This document shows positions 7,894 through 16,863 of a DNA stretch of 64,000 nt, in pieces. The position numbers and the translations under genes are program-made. The stretch lies in NCBI RefSeq assembly GCF_036182465.1, contig NZ_CP108081.1, forward strand, positions 5,580,001 through 5,644,000, read 5' to 3'. The notes under the pieces are model-generated. The model searched no databases, was not told where the DNA came from, and was given only the letters and a program-made list of their open reading frames with translations. The stretch is from Streptomyces sp. NBC_00258. Its GTDB lineage: Bacteria; Actinomycetota; Actinomycetes; Streptomycetales; Streptomycetaceae. Each line of letters begins with the position of its first letter. The first letter of the stretch is position 1.

Positions 7894-7917
7894 GGCGGTT
7901 CGCCTTGAGTAACCGCC
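7894..7917. terminator. Hairpin downstream of the HEAT/hydrolase operon
   Basis: GGCGGTT (7894-7900) and AACCGCC (7911-7917) form a perfect 7-bp stem with a 10-nt loop, 33 bp beyond the stop codon of the minus-strand HEAT gene. There is no long T run, so it would be a weak or factor-assisted terminator. Confidence 0.4.
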
Positions 7918-7949
7918 TCACATCAGCCCTCTGCTAAAACCCTGAGTCT

Positions 7950-10343
7950 CTAGCTAGACACCGTAGAGTCGATCACAGTCTGAGCAGCATGGCGAACAAT
8001 GCGGGAGGGGTGATCACGACTTAGCCGCTCGACCTCTTGCCTCACGTCGGGTTGCAGATTTTCCTGCTTGCGCATGGCATGCAGCAGCCGGAACGGGATT
8101 AGGACACCGTCTTCGTTCAGCAATTGAACAATGCGAGGGTTAGCAACTCGAGACAAATTGTCATCCTTGGATGCTAGCAGCGCGAGAGCTCGGCCAGCAT
8201 GCGCCTTGACTGACGAATCCCGGTCATGACTCAGTTGGGTTGCAACCGCCAGCAACCACGTGTCGGGGCTCACCTCAGCGATAGTGGCTACGGTGCGCGC
8301 CGCTTGCTCCCGCGCCGCTGGCGTCCCGTCTCCTGCGAGTTTTGCGATATTCGCGAATGTCGTGATTTCATCGAGAAGTCTATTACTGGAAAGGAAACGC
8401 AGAGCTTCAGGATATGGAATAAAGACGTCAGACCCTCCGAACACGTCTACCGATGCGGACAGCATTTCTTCTGCAGCGGATCGGAATTTATCCGAAATCG
8501 ACTCAGGCATACTGGGGCGCTCATGCGCCAACCGCTCAAAAGCATCTCTAGTCTCATGCCGCCCAATCGACGGGTCGGAGAGGAAATCGGCCAGATCTAC
8601 CCACAGTGGCGCATCGGTGTACGCAATAAGAGCCGCCCCGATGTCTGCTGCGGAGAGAGTACCCACAGAGTGTGCTCCCCCGTGCGCTTGCCGCAGAATT
8701 CCCACCAAAGCATCACGAACAAGAGGGACAGCCCGCACCACCAATTCTCTCGGCATGGGATTTCCACGGATGGCACTGTTCACCCGAACCGCTACCTCGT
8801 CGAGATCCGAGAGCGTCTCGCTTTCCCCGCCCTCTCCAGGGCCACAGTGCGAGCTGACAACTTCGGCCGTAGCCGGAGCAACTGTCTCTCCTTCTGTCAA
8901 CCAACTTGATGCTCGGGAAACAACCGCTGCCGAAATATCTGGCCAACTGAGTGCTCGGACCGCTCGCGCAATAGCACGATCTCGTAGGTCATCCTCTTGA
9001 GTTTCTGGTTTACTTGCCTCCTGGAGAAATACCTCAACCATTTCACCCGGCACTTCTGCAGCATTGGCTAGGACAGCCCCTGCAAGCCACGCTTCTCCCA
9101 GAAGCTTCGAGTTGTTTTGTAGAAAACCGGGCTTATTTACGGGCCCGCCTGACGCCAGGACAGCTCGTACGGTATCGAGCGCACCCCTCGCTTCGCTCGG
9201 AGTCATGAGTTCAGCCGCGCCACGCAGAACACGAAGCTCAGGCGAACGCAACAATTCTCGCGTAGTGCGTGCCCTCAAGATCTGTCGTGCATCCTCACTA
9301 AGAGCCGAGAGAGGCCCTGCCGCGCGAAGTCGCTCAACAGCGAGGTTCAGTTCAGTTTCGGCGCCTGCCTGGCGCAAGAGTCTAAGTGCGTCACGCAGAT
9401 GATCAGGATCGTCAAGAGATTCCACCTGCAGTAGCCGCATCAGTGCGAGTTCCTTACGAGCTTTTCGCACCTCAGCATGACCCAGCAGCTCCATCGCAAA
9501 CGTCTCCGGAAAAAGGTCCGGAGCCATTGGCCCTCCAATTACATAGCGCGAGCTACTACGGAAGGCATTCTTGTACGTCTGACTTACGAAGTTTGCGTAA
9601 ACCTCCGACCGATCCGCTCTAATTCGCAAGAGTTCCTCGGACCGCGGCGTCCGGAGTTGTTCATCCCTTGTCGGGAAATTTTCATATCCAGCTGCCTGGC
9701 TGGCCTCGATCTCGAACTGTGGCGCAAGGCTCCAGACCGCGCGCTTGAGAGCAGCAAGGATATGATGCAGCGTATTTAGTGATGAACCAGCAGCAAGAGG
9801 CCCGACCTTAAATGACGGGATAGCGGTAACATCGATTTCATTAATAAGCTGCAGGGCCTCCAAATTGGTAGCCCTATGATTGCGCCCGGAGTCCCACAGT
9901 CGCAGACTCTTCTGTTGCAGCAGGATCAGACGAACCATTTTTTCTGCCGAGCCGTCTGTGCCAACCCACGTCAAGAGTCGGTCCAGGACTCGATCACAGG
10001 TTGCATAGTCGTCCATCTCTGATGCAGCACTGCATGCAAAAAGAGCGAACGCACAAGCGCGGGCTAGATCGTCAGGAGGTCCGTCTATTAGGATTTCGTC
10101 GACCAGTCCGTCTGTGCCCTGTCGGATACTCGCATACCTTAGACTCTGCTCAGCGAGCAACAAGCTTGGATCTCTACGACTCGGGTGATCCTCACCCCTA
10201 TCAGAGAGATCAGCGTACCGATATTTTCCGAGTACCAATGCCGCGAGCCAGGAGGCAGGTTCAGCTTCCCTCCCCGAAGAAGGGAAGCTCGTATTGATGA
10301 TATCTCGCGGACGCAGAATTGCCGCAATCCACATCAGGTTCAC
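7950..10343 (-). CDS. HEAT-repeat protein, second gene of a hydrolase operon
   Basis: 797 residues from GTG 10343, whose first bases overlap the upstream hydrolase stop (GTGA), so the two are translationally coupled. The protein is helical throughout. The last 120 residues show HEAT-like helical pairs (AREQAARTVATIAEVSP, SVKAHAGRALALLAS, SRIVRHAAQTVID), and the N-terminal 650 residues resemble no family I know. No membrane segment or catalytic motif is evident, so a scaffold, sensor or inhibitor for the hydrolase is plausible. Both genes have clearly lower GC and more relaxed third positions than the transfer genes, which indicates separate acquisition. Function unknown. Confidence 0.7.
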   Translation of the reverse strand: MNLMWIAAILRPRDIINTSFPSSGREAEPASWLAALVLGKYRYADLSDRGEDHPSRRDPSLLLAEQSLRYASIRQGTDGLVDEILIDGPPDDLARACAFALFACSAASEMDDYATCDRVLDRLLTWVGTDGSAEKMVRLILLQQKSLRLWDSGRNHRATNLEALQLINEIDVTAIPSFKVGPLAAGSSLNTLHHILAALKRAVWSLAPQFEIEASQAAGYENFPTRDEQLRTPRSEELLRIRADRSEVYANFVSQTYKNAFRSSSRYVIGGPMAPDLFPETFAMELLGHAEVRKARKELALMRLLQVESLDDPDHLRDALRLLRQAGAETELNLAVERLRAAGPLSALSEDARQILRARTTRELLRSPELRVLRGAAELMTPSEARGALDTVRAVLASGGPVNKPGFLQNNSKLLGEAWLAGAVLANAAEVPGEMVEVFLQEASKPETQEDDLRDRAIARAVRALSWPDISAAVVSRASSWLTEGETVAPATAEVVSSHCGPGEGGESETLSDLDEVAVRVNSAIRGNPMPRELVVRAVPLVRDALVGILRQAHGGAHSVGTLSAADIGAALIAYTDAPLWVDLADFLSDPSIGRHETRDAFERLAHERPSMPESISDKFRSAAEEMLSASVDVFGGSDVFIPYPEALRFLSSNRLLDEITTFANIAKLAGDGTPAAREQAARTVATIAEVSPDTWLLAVATQLSHDRDSSVKAHAGRALALLASKDDNLSRVANPRIVQLLNEDGVLIPFRLLHAMRKQENLQPDVRQEVERLSRDHPSRIVRHAAQTVIDSTVSS

Positions 10344-11710
10344 AGATCTTCACCCTCCTCATAAGGGTCAAAGTTCCTCGCCAACAAGCGTCTACCGACT
10401 ACCGCTCTCTGCTGCCTCTCTGGATGACCATGTATTACTGCATCAATCCAAGTCATCATATTTTCTCGGAATCCTTCAACGTCTACTGAACCCTCAACAT
10501 AGAACTTATTCCTATATCTCACAGGGAGCCATCCCAGGACGGCTCGCTCCGCCGCCAAGAACTCGATACCCACGGGACATACAGCCACCGAGAGCACATC
10601 GCCACTCGCATAGTCAAGAACTGCTTCTTCTACCGTTGCTCTGGGTTCATCAGTACTTAGAATCTCGCTGGCTTCATGCACGGTGATAAGGAGGTTTACT
10701 TTTGATTCGATACCCGCATGATCTCGATCTCGGATTTTCGCATATCTCTTAGATGAATTAGCGCGGGCGTCATTGTAAGCGCGATCCCAGACACCTCGAC
10801 GCCGCTCAAATCGCATCTCCGTGACGATGGAAATTTTATCAGCAGAGGATGCACTCATTTCTATGCGTCTTCTCTGATTGTCCTCTCGGTGCCATTGTGT
10901 GCGAACCTCCTGCACCTCTCTCACGATCCGCAAAAGCCATACGTGCTGCGGATCGGTAGGCTCATCCGGTTTTGCAATTGAAGAGTGCGATCCTTTAAAA
11001 TAGCCGCACTGGTCGCTCGGCACACTTCCTATTGCGCTAGTCGAACTAACCGCGACGTCTGTATCAACCAGACCTGCATAGCGGGGGACGAGAAAGTCAA
11101 AAGGCTTTTCGGAAGCAATGGTTTTTGCCTGCACGTGAGAAGTGAAGAAGGATCTGATCTTTCCCTGCTCACTCGATAGCACTCTTAGTCGACGAATGTC
11201 ACGGAAAAAGAAAAGCGGAAACCTTGCCTTAGTAGACCCTGCCAAAGGGGATGCCATGAAAATCAGGGCCGCTACTGGAGAAACAGCTGAGTTCTCATCC
11301 TTCCATCGCATATCGCTTAGAAACTGCTCGACAGCAGCCTCCGCTAGCAGTCCACCCAGGCTGTGAGCTACAACAAAGATGTCCTGGTATTCTTCACCGA
11401 GCTCACGAAAATATCCTGCGAGCTTTTGTGCTTGGAAATCAATATCGGCTCCAGGCTTGAGTTGTGCGACAGCTCTAAACAAACTCCGGTAGTCAAACAT
11501 CGCTACATCCAGTGGGGGATGGCCTCCTTCGCCATCGAACAACATGCGCGGCCAGCCCTGCCAGGTGCCGTATCCACGTCCGTTTAGGCCGTGAACAAAG
11601 ACGACAACTGTCTTGGAGCGACCGGCTCGACCTCGTGCGTGGAGATGCATGCTGTGGTGTGCCCCGAAGGACTCCTCCCGGAATGGGGTACGTTCAAGAC
11701 GCAGAATCAA
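10340..11710 (-). CDS. Alpha/beta-hydrolase (lipase/serine esterase-like) with novel C-terminal domain
   Basis: 456 residues. The start is TTG 11710 behind a strong AAGGGGA site; an ATG 20 codons later is the alternative. Residues about 30-265 form an alpha/beta-hydrolase: VVVFVHGLNGRG gives the oxyanion strand, VAHSLGGLLAE the nucleophile elbow (Ser about residue 118), and GSHSSIAKP the catalytic histidine region. The GxHSSIxKP form is typical of hydrolase domains fused to bacterial NTPase sensors. Here there is no NTPase; instead about 190 unrecognised residues follow. It is first in a coupled operon with the HEAT protein. A membrane lipid or ester substrate is likely by family, but unproven. 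Confidence 0.75.
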   Translation of the reverse strand: MILRLERTPFREESFGAHHSMHLHARGRAGRSKTVVVFVHGLNGRGYGTWQGWPRMLFDGEGGHPPLDVAMFDYRSLFRAVAQLKPGADIDFQAQKLAGYFRELGEEYQDIFVVAHSLGGLLAEAAVEQFLSDMRWKDENSAVSPVAALIFMASPLAGSTKARFPLFFFRDIRRLRVLSSEQGKIRSFFTSHVQAKTIASEKPFDFLVPRYAGLVDTDVAVSSTSAIGSVPSDQCGYFKGSHSSIAKPDEPTDPQHVWLLRIVREVQEVRTQWHREDNQRRRIEMSASSADKISIVTEMRFERRRGVWDRAYNDARANSSKRYAKIRDRDHAGIESKVNLLITVHEASEILSTDEPRATVEEAVLDYASGDVLSVAVCPVGIEFLAAERAVLGWLPVRYRNKFYVEGSVDVEGFRENMMTWIDAVIHGHPERQQRAVVGRRLLARNFDPYEEGEDL

Positions 11711-12092
11711 CGATGTCCCCTTGGGCCGAGCAATGCGCGGTCATTGAGTATGAAGGGTAAGCGTAGCTTGGTAGCTGCACCTGGCAATACCCAATAGCAG
11801 GATCCAGGACTATTCTTACTGCGTTGCTGGCTGACCAGAAGAGGGCCTCGGACCGTCTCAGCATCCATCACACCCGTCGCTGCCTTGCCGACCACCACGA
11901 AGTGCGGGACACAACGGAAGTTGTCAGCTTCCTTGCTGAACCTTGCAGGGAATCACTCCGACCGCCGTAACCCTCCGTACGACCATGACATCTGGTGAGT
12001 GTCGTGTCGCTTGGCCTTCAGTCGTCGCTGCACCACTACTCACCAGATCGAGCGGGGAATGGCAGGGAGTCACACTGCCTCAGCCTTGCCTA
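11711..12092. other. Intergenic region upstream of the hydrolase operon
   Basis: About 380 bp with no convincing gene; it should hold the promoter of the minus-strand hydrolase operon. An 11-bp perfect inverted repeat, ATCTGGTGAGT (11990-12000) and ACTCACCAGAT (12038-12048), flanks a 37-nt loop. It may be an operator or a folded transcript. The right end is cut by the IS630-type insertion. Confidence 0.4.
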
Positions 12093-12156
12093 CTGACCTT
12101 CAAAGCGTGGTGTCGTGAGGGCTGACAGTTGGTGATCCCGGCGGTATGCCGTCTTC

Positions 12157-12639
12157 ATGAGGTACGCGCAGGGTGGCGGGTTGACCGCCGAGCGTCGGGC
12201 GTTTCGGGAGCGACTTCGGGCAGAGGCGGCTGAGCGATTCTCGCGAGGTGACGACACTGCCGTTGTCGCTCATGACCTGCGGGTCACTGTCCGCTCGGTG
12301 CAGCGCTGGCGCAGAGCGTGGGCCGAAGGTGGGACGCGGGCTCCCGCGTCGAGGGGACCGGCGTCCCTGCCGCTGCTGGGCGATGAGCTGTTCGCGGTCC
12401 TGGAGCGGGAGTTGGACAAGGGCCCCCTCGCGCACGGCTGGCCCGACCAGACCTGGACTCTGGCACGGATCAAGACCCTGATCGGACGCCGGTTCCACCG
12501 GAGCTACACGATCCAGGGTGTCGCGGCCCTGCTCAAACGGCACGGCTGGACCTGCCGGCTCCCCGCCCGCCGGGCCCTGGAACGCGACGAGACAGCGGTG
12601 GCCGGCTGGGCGAAGGAGACCTGGCCGCGCGTGGAATGA
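12157..12639 (+). CDS. IS630 transposase, N-terminal DNA-binding part
   Basis: 160 residues with a helix-turn-helix region (residues about 30-60: DTAVVAHDLRVTVRSVQRWR) and a second winged-helix-like block (WTLARIKTLIGRRFHRSYT), the DNA-binding half of IS630 transposases. Its stop overlaps the start of the catalytic frame by ATGA. Many IS630 relatives make one product from two frames by frameshifting. Here no obvious slippery run is seen at the junction, so coupling or a recent one-base change are also possible. Confidence 0.8.
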   Translation: MRYAQGGGLTAERRAFRERLRAEAAERFSRGDDTAVVAHDLRVTVRSVQRWRRAWAEGGTRAPASRGPASLPLLGDELFAVLERELDKGPLAHGWPDQTWTLARIKTLIGRRFHRSYTIQGVAALLKRHGWTCRLPARRALERDETAVAGWAKETWPRVE

Positions 12640-13220
12640 CCGTGGCGGCGCTCGACGCCTGGCTCGTCTTCGAGGACGAGGCAGGTTTCTCGATGACGCC
12701 GCCGACCGCCCGCACATGGTCCCGCCGCGGCCGCACTCCCGTCGTGCGCGTACGGGGCCGCTCCCGCCGACGATTATCCGTCGCCGCCCTGGCCTGCTAC
12801 AAACCCGGCGAACGCTCCCGGCTGATCTACCGGCCCTGCCCGGACGCCCGCCCCGACGGACGCAAAAGCTTCTCCTGGAAGGACTACCGCGACCTGATCC
12901 AGACCGCACACCAGCAACTCGACGGCCCGATCGTGCTGGTCTGGGACAACCTCAACACCCACCTGACGGCCGGGATGCGCCACTACATCGCCGAACGGGA
13001 CTGGCTCACCGTCTACCAACTCCCGCCCTACGCACCCGACCTCAACCCGGTCGAGGGCATCTGGTCGGTACTGCGGCGCACCACCATGGCCAATCGCGCC
13101 TTCGCCGACCCGCAAGACCTGATCACCACTGTCCGGCGCGGCTTACGCCAGCTCCAGTACCGCCACGACGTCCTCGACGGCTGCCTCACCGGCACCGGAC
13201 TGGCAACCGCCGCACCATGA
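12636..13220 (+). CDS. IS630 transposase, DDE catalytic part
   Basis: 194 residues carrying the DDE transposase core: first Asp in VFEDEAGF, second in VLVWDNLNTH, and Glu in LNPVEGIWS. All three are intact. Translation could begin at ATG 12636 by coupling to the upstream frame, or the two frames could be fused by frameshift to about 350 residues, the usual IS630 size. The C-terminus ends just inside the right terminal repeat. Confidence 0.85.
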   Translation: MTVAALDAWLVFEDEAGFSMTPPTARTWSRRGRTPVVRVRGRSRRRLSVAALACYKPGERSRLIYRPCPDARPDGRKSFSWKDYRDLIQTAHQQLDGPIVLVWDNLNTHLTAGMRHYIAERDWLTVYQLPPYAPDLNPVEGIWSVLRRTTMANRAFADPQDLITTVRRGLRQLQYRHDVLDGCLTGTGLATAAP

Positions 13221-13245
13221 CGACATCGCGCATTCAAGGTCAGTA

Positions 13246-13606
13246 AGGCGTTTAACGTAGCCATTCAGCCAGGTCAACACAACGGTGAGTCGCAGATGAT
13301 CACAGCTTCTCAATCCGATGGCCTAGGCCATGTGCTCGCAACCCCAGCCGTCCTGGCTCTCTCTGGTCGTCGATACCTCGACAGCGTGGTTGAGGCCAGT
13401 GGGGGTGCAGCGAGGCACACGCGCGCCTTGGCAGGTCGGCAAACCCGCCGTCGTGGCTGACTGTCGTCAATTGAGGCGCAGACGACTTGAGTCCACGGCG
13501 CACTGTTGCGGTCCAGCTGAGGTGACGTCTCTGCCCTGCGTGATTCTGCGTTGTGGAAGGGGAATGCAGCCCTGTGGCGGAGTACGGCCAGGGGAGGGGT
13601 AAGCGG
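13246..13606. other. Intergenic DNA before the Mrr gene
   Basis: About 360 bp without a convincing gene. It contains copy 1 of repeat C (13450-13484, with CGTGGCTGACTGTCGTC), found again at 22312-22346. A GGGGAGGGG ribosome binding site at its right end serves the nuclease gene. Confidence 0.4.
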
Positions 13607-15208
13607 GTGGCACAACGGGGTAGTAGCCGAGGTAACGACTATCAGCGGCAGCAGCAAGCTCTACGGCGTGCCCAGGAGCTACGGGCACGACAAGCGGAGC
13701 GGGAACGCAAGGCCGCTGAGACGGCCAGCAAGCGGCAGGAACGCGAGCGGAAGGCCGCGTATCAGGAGCAGCAGGCCGAGCAGGCGCAGGTGCGCACGAT
13801 CGGGGTCGAACACGAGGTCGAGCAGCTGGGGCAGTTGCTCCGTGACGCGTTGGTTGGCGATCCGCCAACGACCTTTGAGCGCCGGCGGAGGACCCACACA
13901 CCCAAAGAGTTAGACGAGCGTCGTTGGTCCCGACCGGAACCTTCCCCGCGCTGGGAGGAGTTTGCACCACCTGAGCCCGGCGGTCTGGCTGCTGTCCTGG
14001 GACTTGGCAGGAAGCGCTATGAAGCTGAGGTTGCCGAGGCGCGTGTGCGTTTCGGCGAGGCACAAGAACGCCACGGCCGAGTGGAAGAGAAGCGGCTGGC
14101 GACACTGGAGCGGAAGCGTGCTGAGCACCGCCAGGCCGAAGCGCAAGCCCTTGACGAGGTGGCGACCTTTAACGGGAAGTTGGACGAGGAGCGCGAGGCG
14201 TACAGGGTCGGGGAGCCCACGGCGGTCGAAGGTCATCTTGGTGCTGTTCTGGATGCGTCGGAGTATCCAGTGGGCTTCCCGCACGAACATCGAATCGCCT
14301 TTCGTCCTGCCACCGGTGACGTGCTCGTTGAGATCCACTTGCCTCCTGAGGCGATCGTTCCTGCCGCGCGGGGCTACCGGTACGTGAAGAACCGAGACGA
14401 GACGACCGTGCTGCCTCGTCCGGAGAAAGAGCGCAAAGAGCTTTACGCCTCCGTCCTGGCGCAAGTCGCTCTGAGGACAGTCCACGAGGTCCTGACGAGC
14501 GATCCGGACCGGGTCGTCAATGGCGTGATCCTGAACGGCCATGTGAAGACCATCGACCGGGCCACCGGTCAGGAGGTCTCGCCCTGTCTGGTGACGCTCA
14601 GCGCCAGCAGGGACCAGTTCGGGAAGCTCCGTCTCAGTCAGGTTGATCCAGCGCACTGCCTCAGGGGACTCAACGCGCTGGTGTCTCCCAATCCCTACGA
14701 TCTCGAACCTATTCGCCCCATCGTCGAGTTCGACCTGTCGAAGTACCGATTGATGGACAGCATGGATGTAGTCGCCGGCCTGGACAGCAGGCCCGTGCTG
14801 GTGAAGCTGACTCCCACCGAGTTCGAGCACCTGATTCGCCAACTGTTCGAGGCGATCGGCATGGAGGCCTGGAACACCCAGGCGTCCAAAGACGAGGGCG
14901 TTGACGCTGTGGCCGTCAGCAAGGACCCCGTCTTCAACGGTGAGTGCATCATCCAGGCGAAGCGCTACAACAAGCTCGTGGGTGTCGAGTCCGTCCAGGC
15001 ACTCGCCGGAGTGGTTGAGCACAAGCGTGCTGCCAAAGGGGTCTTGATCACCACATCGTGGTTCGGCAGGGCCAGCCACGACTTCGCCCGACAGCATGGC
15101 CGGCTCCAACTCATCGAAGGGCCAGAACTCAAATACCTGATCAAGGAACACCTCGGCAAGGATGTGATCCCTGGCCCGGTCCCCCCGAAGAGGCGCCCCT
15201 CACGCTGA
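13607..15208 (+). CDS. Mrr-type restriction endonuclease with long coiled-coil N-terminus
   Basis: About 533 residues from GTG 13607, which has a GGGGAGGGG site 7 bp upstream; earlier GTGs at 13553 and 13574 are alternatives. Residues about 10-75 and 135-215 are Arg/Glu/Ala/Gln-rich coiled coil. A middle domain of unknown type follows. Residues about 410-515 form the Mrr_cat nuclease: FEHLIRQLFEAIGMEAWN, DEGVDAVAVS with the catalytic Asp, and ECIIQAKRYNK with the Q-x-K core. Mrr enzymes cleave DNA carrying foreign methylation. No methyltransferase lies nearby, consistent with a type IV enzyme. It is the first cargo gene after the IS. Confidence 0.8.
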   Translation: MAQRGSSRGNDYQRQQQALRRAQELRARQAERERKAAETASKRQERERKAAYQEQQAEQAQVRTIGVEHEVEQLGQLLRDALVGDPPTTFERRRRTHTPKELDERRWSRPEPSPRWEEFAPPEPGGLAAVLGLGRKRYEAEVAEARVRFGEAQERHGRVEEKRLATLERKRAEHRQAEAQALDEVATFNGKLDEEREAYRVGEPTAVEGHLGAVLDASEYPVGFPHEHRIAFRPATGDVLVEIHLPPEAIVPAARGYRYVKNRDETTVLPRPEKERKELYASVLAQVALRTVHEVLTSDPDRVVNGVILNGHVKTIDRATGQEVSPCLVTLSASRDQFGKLRLSQVDPAHCLRGLNALVSPNPYDLEPIRPIVEFDLSKYRLMDSMDVVAGLDSRPVLVKLTPTEFEHLIRQLFEAIGMEAWNTQASKDEGVDAVAVSKDPVFNGECIIQAKRYNKLVGVESVQALAGVVEHKRAAKGVLITTSWFGRASHDFARQHGRLQLIEGPELKYLIKEHLGKDVIPGPVPPKRRPSR

Positions 15209-15240
15209 GACCGACGGGCGGCTCACTCCGACTAAGGAGC

Positions 15241-15370
15241 TGGGCCGTCCCGGGCAGTCCGAGGCCGCTCAACAGTGGCCAAGGACGACCAACGACGGTC
15301 GCCAGGCGCACGGGACCACTGCCCCTGAACAGGCAAAGGCAGGTCACCCAAGATCCCCGACAAGAAGACA
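15241..15370. repeat. Repeat A, copy 1
   Basis: Starts TGGGCCGTCCCGGGCAGTCC, then GAGGCCGCTCAACAGTGGCC, and ends AAGATCCCCGACAAGAAGAC. Diverged copies lie at 21339-21480, 23048-23179 and partly 24825-24920. This copy starts 33 bp after the Mrr stop. It is non-coding on both strands as far as I can tell. Confidence 0.7.
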
Positions 15371-15500
15371 CGCCCTGGTCCTCTCACTGAACTCCGTAGA
15401 CCCACTCTGGAGCCTCCGTGTAGTTGGAATCGCTGCCACAACTGCAGGGTGCAGAGCATGATGGGGCAGCCCAGCGGGATCACAGCGAAGAGGGGGAACT

Positions 15501-16139
15501 GTGCATCTCTGCCCGCACTGCACTCAGCCCGTCGAACGATCCGCGCAAGGGCTAGTGGCCCCTCATCTTCTGACTGAGTTCAGCGAGCTTCGCTGCAAAG
15601 GAGAAGGCCAGCAGCCTGTGTGGGATACAGAAGGCGCGAGGCGTGATGCTAAGCCCGCGAAGCGACCAGCGGAACACCTTCCGGCGCCCGCGTGGCTGCC
15701 GCCCTGGCAGCAGCGACACATGGCTTCTCTCTCCCTCCCTGCATCCGGCGCACTTCGTATCTGGTTGCCCCACACCACCTCTTTGGGGCACATCGCTTCG
15801 ATCGACGCCATGATGACGACCAGCACGCGGCCAGTGTGGGACCCGCAGCGCGAGTGCTGGACGGTGCCGAAGAACCACTTTCTGGTGATGGTCGGCAGGC
15901 TCCTGGGACGCCATAAACACCTGATGCTTGGCCGCGAGTACAACCCGCATGAGAAGTGCAACGCAAGCTGTAAGAACGCCCATGGCCCGTACTGCACCTG
16001 TTCGTGCCTCGCGCAGTACCACGGGCGTAGACGTTGGATGGAGGGCTTCACTCAAGTTGATGAGCTCGACACGAGGTACCGCGGCGAGTCCTGGCACTGG
16101 CTGGTTGTCACACATATTGACAGTCGTCTGCGGCGCTGA
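15501..16139 (+). CDS. Cysteine-motif hypothetical protein
   Basis: 212 residues from GTG 15501 behind GAGGGGGA. It begins with a CPHC pair. The C-terminal half has KCNASCKNAHGPYCTCSC followed by YHGR, a Cys-rich signature I recall from a family of Streptomyces hypothetical proteins with a C-x3-C-x6-C-x-C-x-C pattern, presumably metal-binding. The middle (RIWLPHTTSLGHIASID) looks like a small globular domain. It stands alone among repeats. Function unknown. Confidence 0.6.
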   Translation: MHLCPHCTQPVERSAQGLVAPHLLTEFSELRCKGEGQQPVWDTEGARRDAKPAKRPAEHLPAPAWLPPWQQRHMASLSLPASGALRIWLPHTTSLGHIASIDAMMTTSTRPVWDPQRECWTVPKNHFLVMVGRLLGRHKHLMLGREYNPHEKCNASCKNAHGPYCTCSCLAQYHGRRRWMEGFTQVDELDTRYRGESWHWLVVTHIDSRLRR

Positions 16140-16440
16140 GATGTGGCCCGCTCAACCCTGGGCTTTGGGGCGTGCTGCGCCTGTCCGGAGATTGAGCCGC
16201 GTCTATGGAGCCGGAAGCCCTGGCCACCAGCTGGCACAACCAGGCCAGCCCGTCTCAGTTTCCGTCTCATTCAGCTCCGTTCACGGCCGTTCATCGAGGA
16301 CCGCGCACCGAGCTAGCCCCACGGGCAACCGCCCATGAACGCAGGTGAACTACCCTGCACGCACCCCAACACCCCACCAACACAGTTGGAAAGCGTGCAC
16401 CCTCGGTGTCTGACGGTTCCTGAGTACGCGAAGCTTGGGT
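16140..16440. other. Spacer with a possible vestigial tRNA-Ser attachment site
   Basis: 300 bp without a gene. TTGGAAAGCGTG (16386-16397) matches the anticodon loop and 3' stem expected of a Ser(GGA) tRNA. The bases before it (for example GAACTACCCTGCACGCACC) resemble the spacer I remember next to serine-tRNA attachment sites in Streptomyces. The match breaks off after 12 bp, so this is at most a remnant. Confidence 0.35.
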
Positions 16441-16731
16441 ATGGCCCCTGAACCGAGCGCTGCTCCATCGACGACCACTCACGTAAGTGCGGTGACCGAC
16501 GGCACCACCAGAGTCTTCACGTGGGAGGCTGGCGCACGCATCGACGTCCGCAACCTGGGCGGCGAGATCGTCATTGAGGCCAACGCCGCCGGGTTGAAGA
16601 CCCTGGCCGGCCACCTCCTCACACTGGCCCAGGACGGCACCCCGAACGGCGCCCATCTCCACCTGGAGGAGAACAACGGACTTGAAGAGGGGTCCGCAAG
16701 CCTCGTCTTGGAGAGGTGCGACGACGAATGA
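16441..16731 (+). CDS. Imm32-like small protein
   Basis: 96 residues from ATG 16441. The C-terminal half (GGEIVIEANAAGLKTLAGHL, then HLHLEENNGLEEGS and LVLER) resembles the Streptomyces proteins labelled Imm32-family immunity proteins. These are thought to neutralise polymorphic toxins. No toxin gene is adjacent, so it would be an orphan immunity gene or a misnamed relative. Repeat B begins 3 bp after the stop codon. Confidence 0.5.
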   Translation: MAPEPSAAPSTTTHVSAVTDGTTRVFTWEAGARIDVRNLGGEIVIEANAAGLKTLAGHLLTLAQDGTPNGAHLHLEENNGLEEGSASLVLERCDDE

Positions 16732-16733
16732 CT

Positions 16734-16863
16734 CGTGCCAGATGCTGCGAGGACCACAGGGAAAAGCGGGGAACCCATCGACCGTCCGCCAGGCGTCTGC
16801 CTCCCTCCGTCGCAGGTCAGGCCCTGACCAAGCGCTTGATGCCCTTAGCTTGCCAAGCTGAGA
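16734..16863. repeat. Repeat B, copy 1
   Basis: Begins CGTGCCAGAT and ends TTGCCAAGCTGAG, about 130 bp. Related copies are at 17590-17630 (partial), 20108-20250, 22389-22530, 23893-24013 and 25931-25980 (partial). Confidence 0.65.

Larger units (their letters stand above)
7525..7949. other. Mostly non-coding GC-rich block
   Basis: This 425-bp stretch begins with an unusually C/G-rich, purine-poor block (7553-7645, with CTCGCTCCGCTCCCCGCGCG). Similar blocks occur in Streptomyces plasmids and AICEs near transfer functions; that comparison is from memory. The rest holds one possible 34-codon minus-strand gene and a hairpin near 7894. No other gene is convincing. Confidence 0.4.
12093..13243 (+). 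mobile_element. IS630-family insertion sequence, apparently complete
   Basis: The ends are imperfect terminal inverted repeats: the left begins CTGACCTTCAAAGCGTGGTG and the right end, read inward, CTGACCTTGAATGCGCGATG; the match continues for several more bases. A TA dinucleotide flanks each end (12091-12092 and 13244-13245), the expected IS630 target duplication. The element is 1,151 bp and holds two overlapping transposase frames with all three catalytic acids. It separates the hydrolase operon from the repeat-rich cargo zone. Confidence 0.85.
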
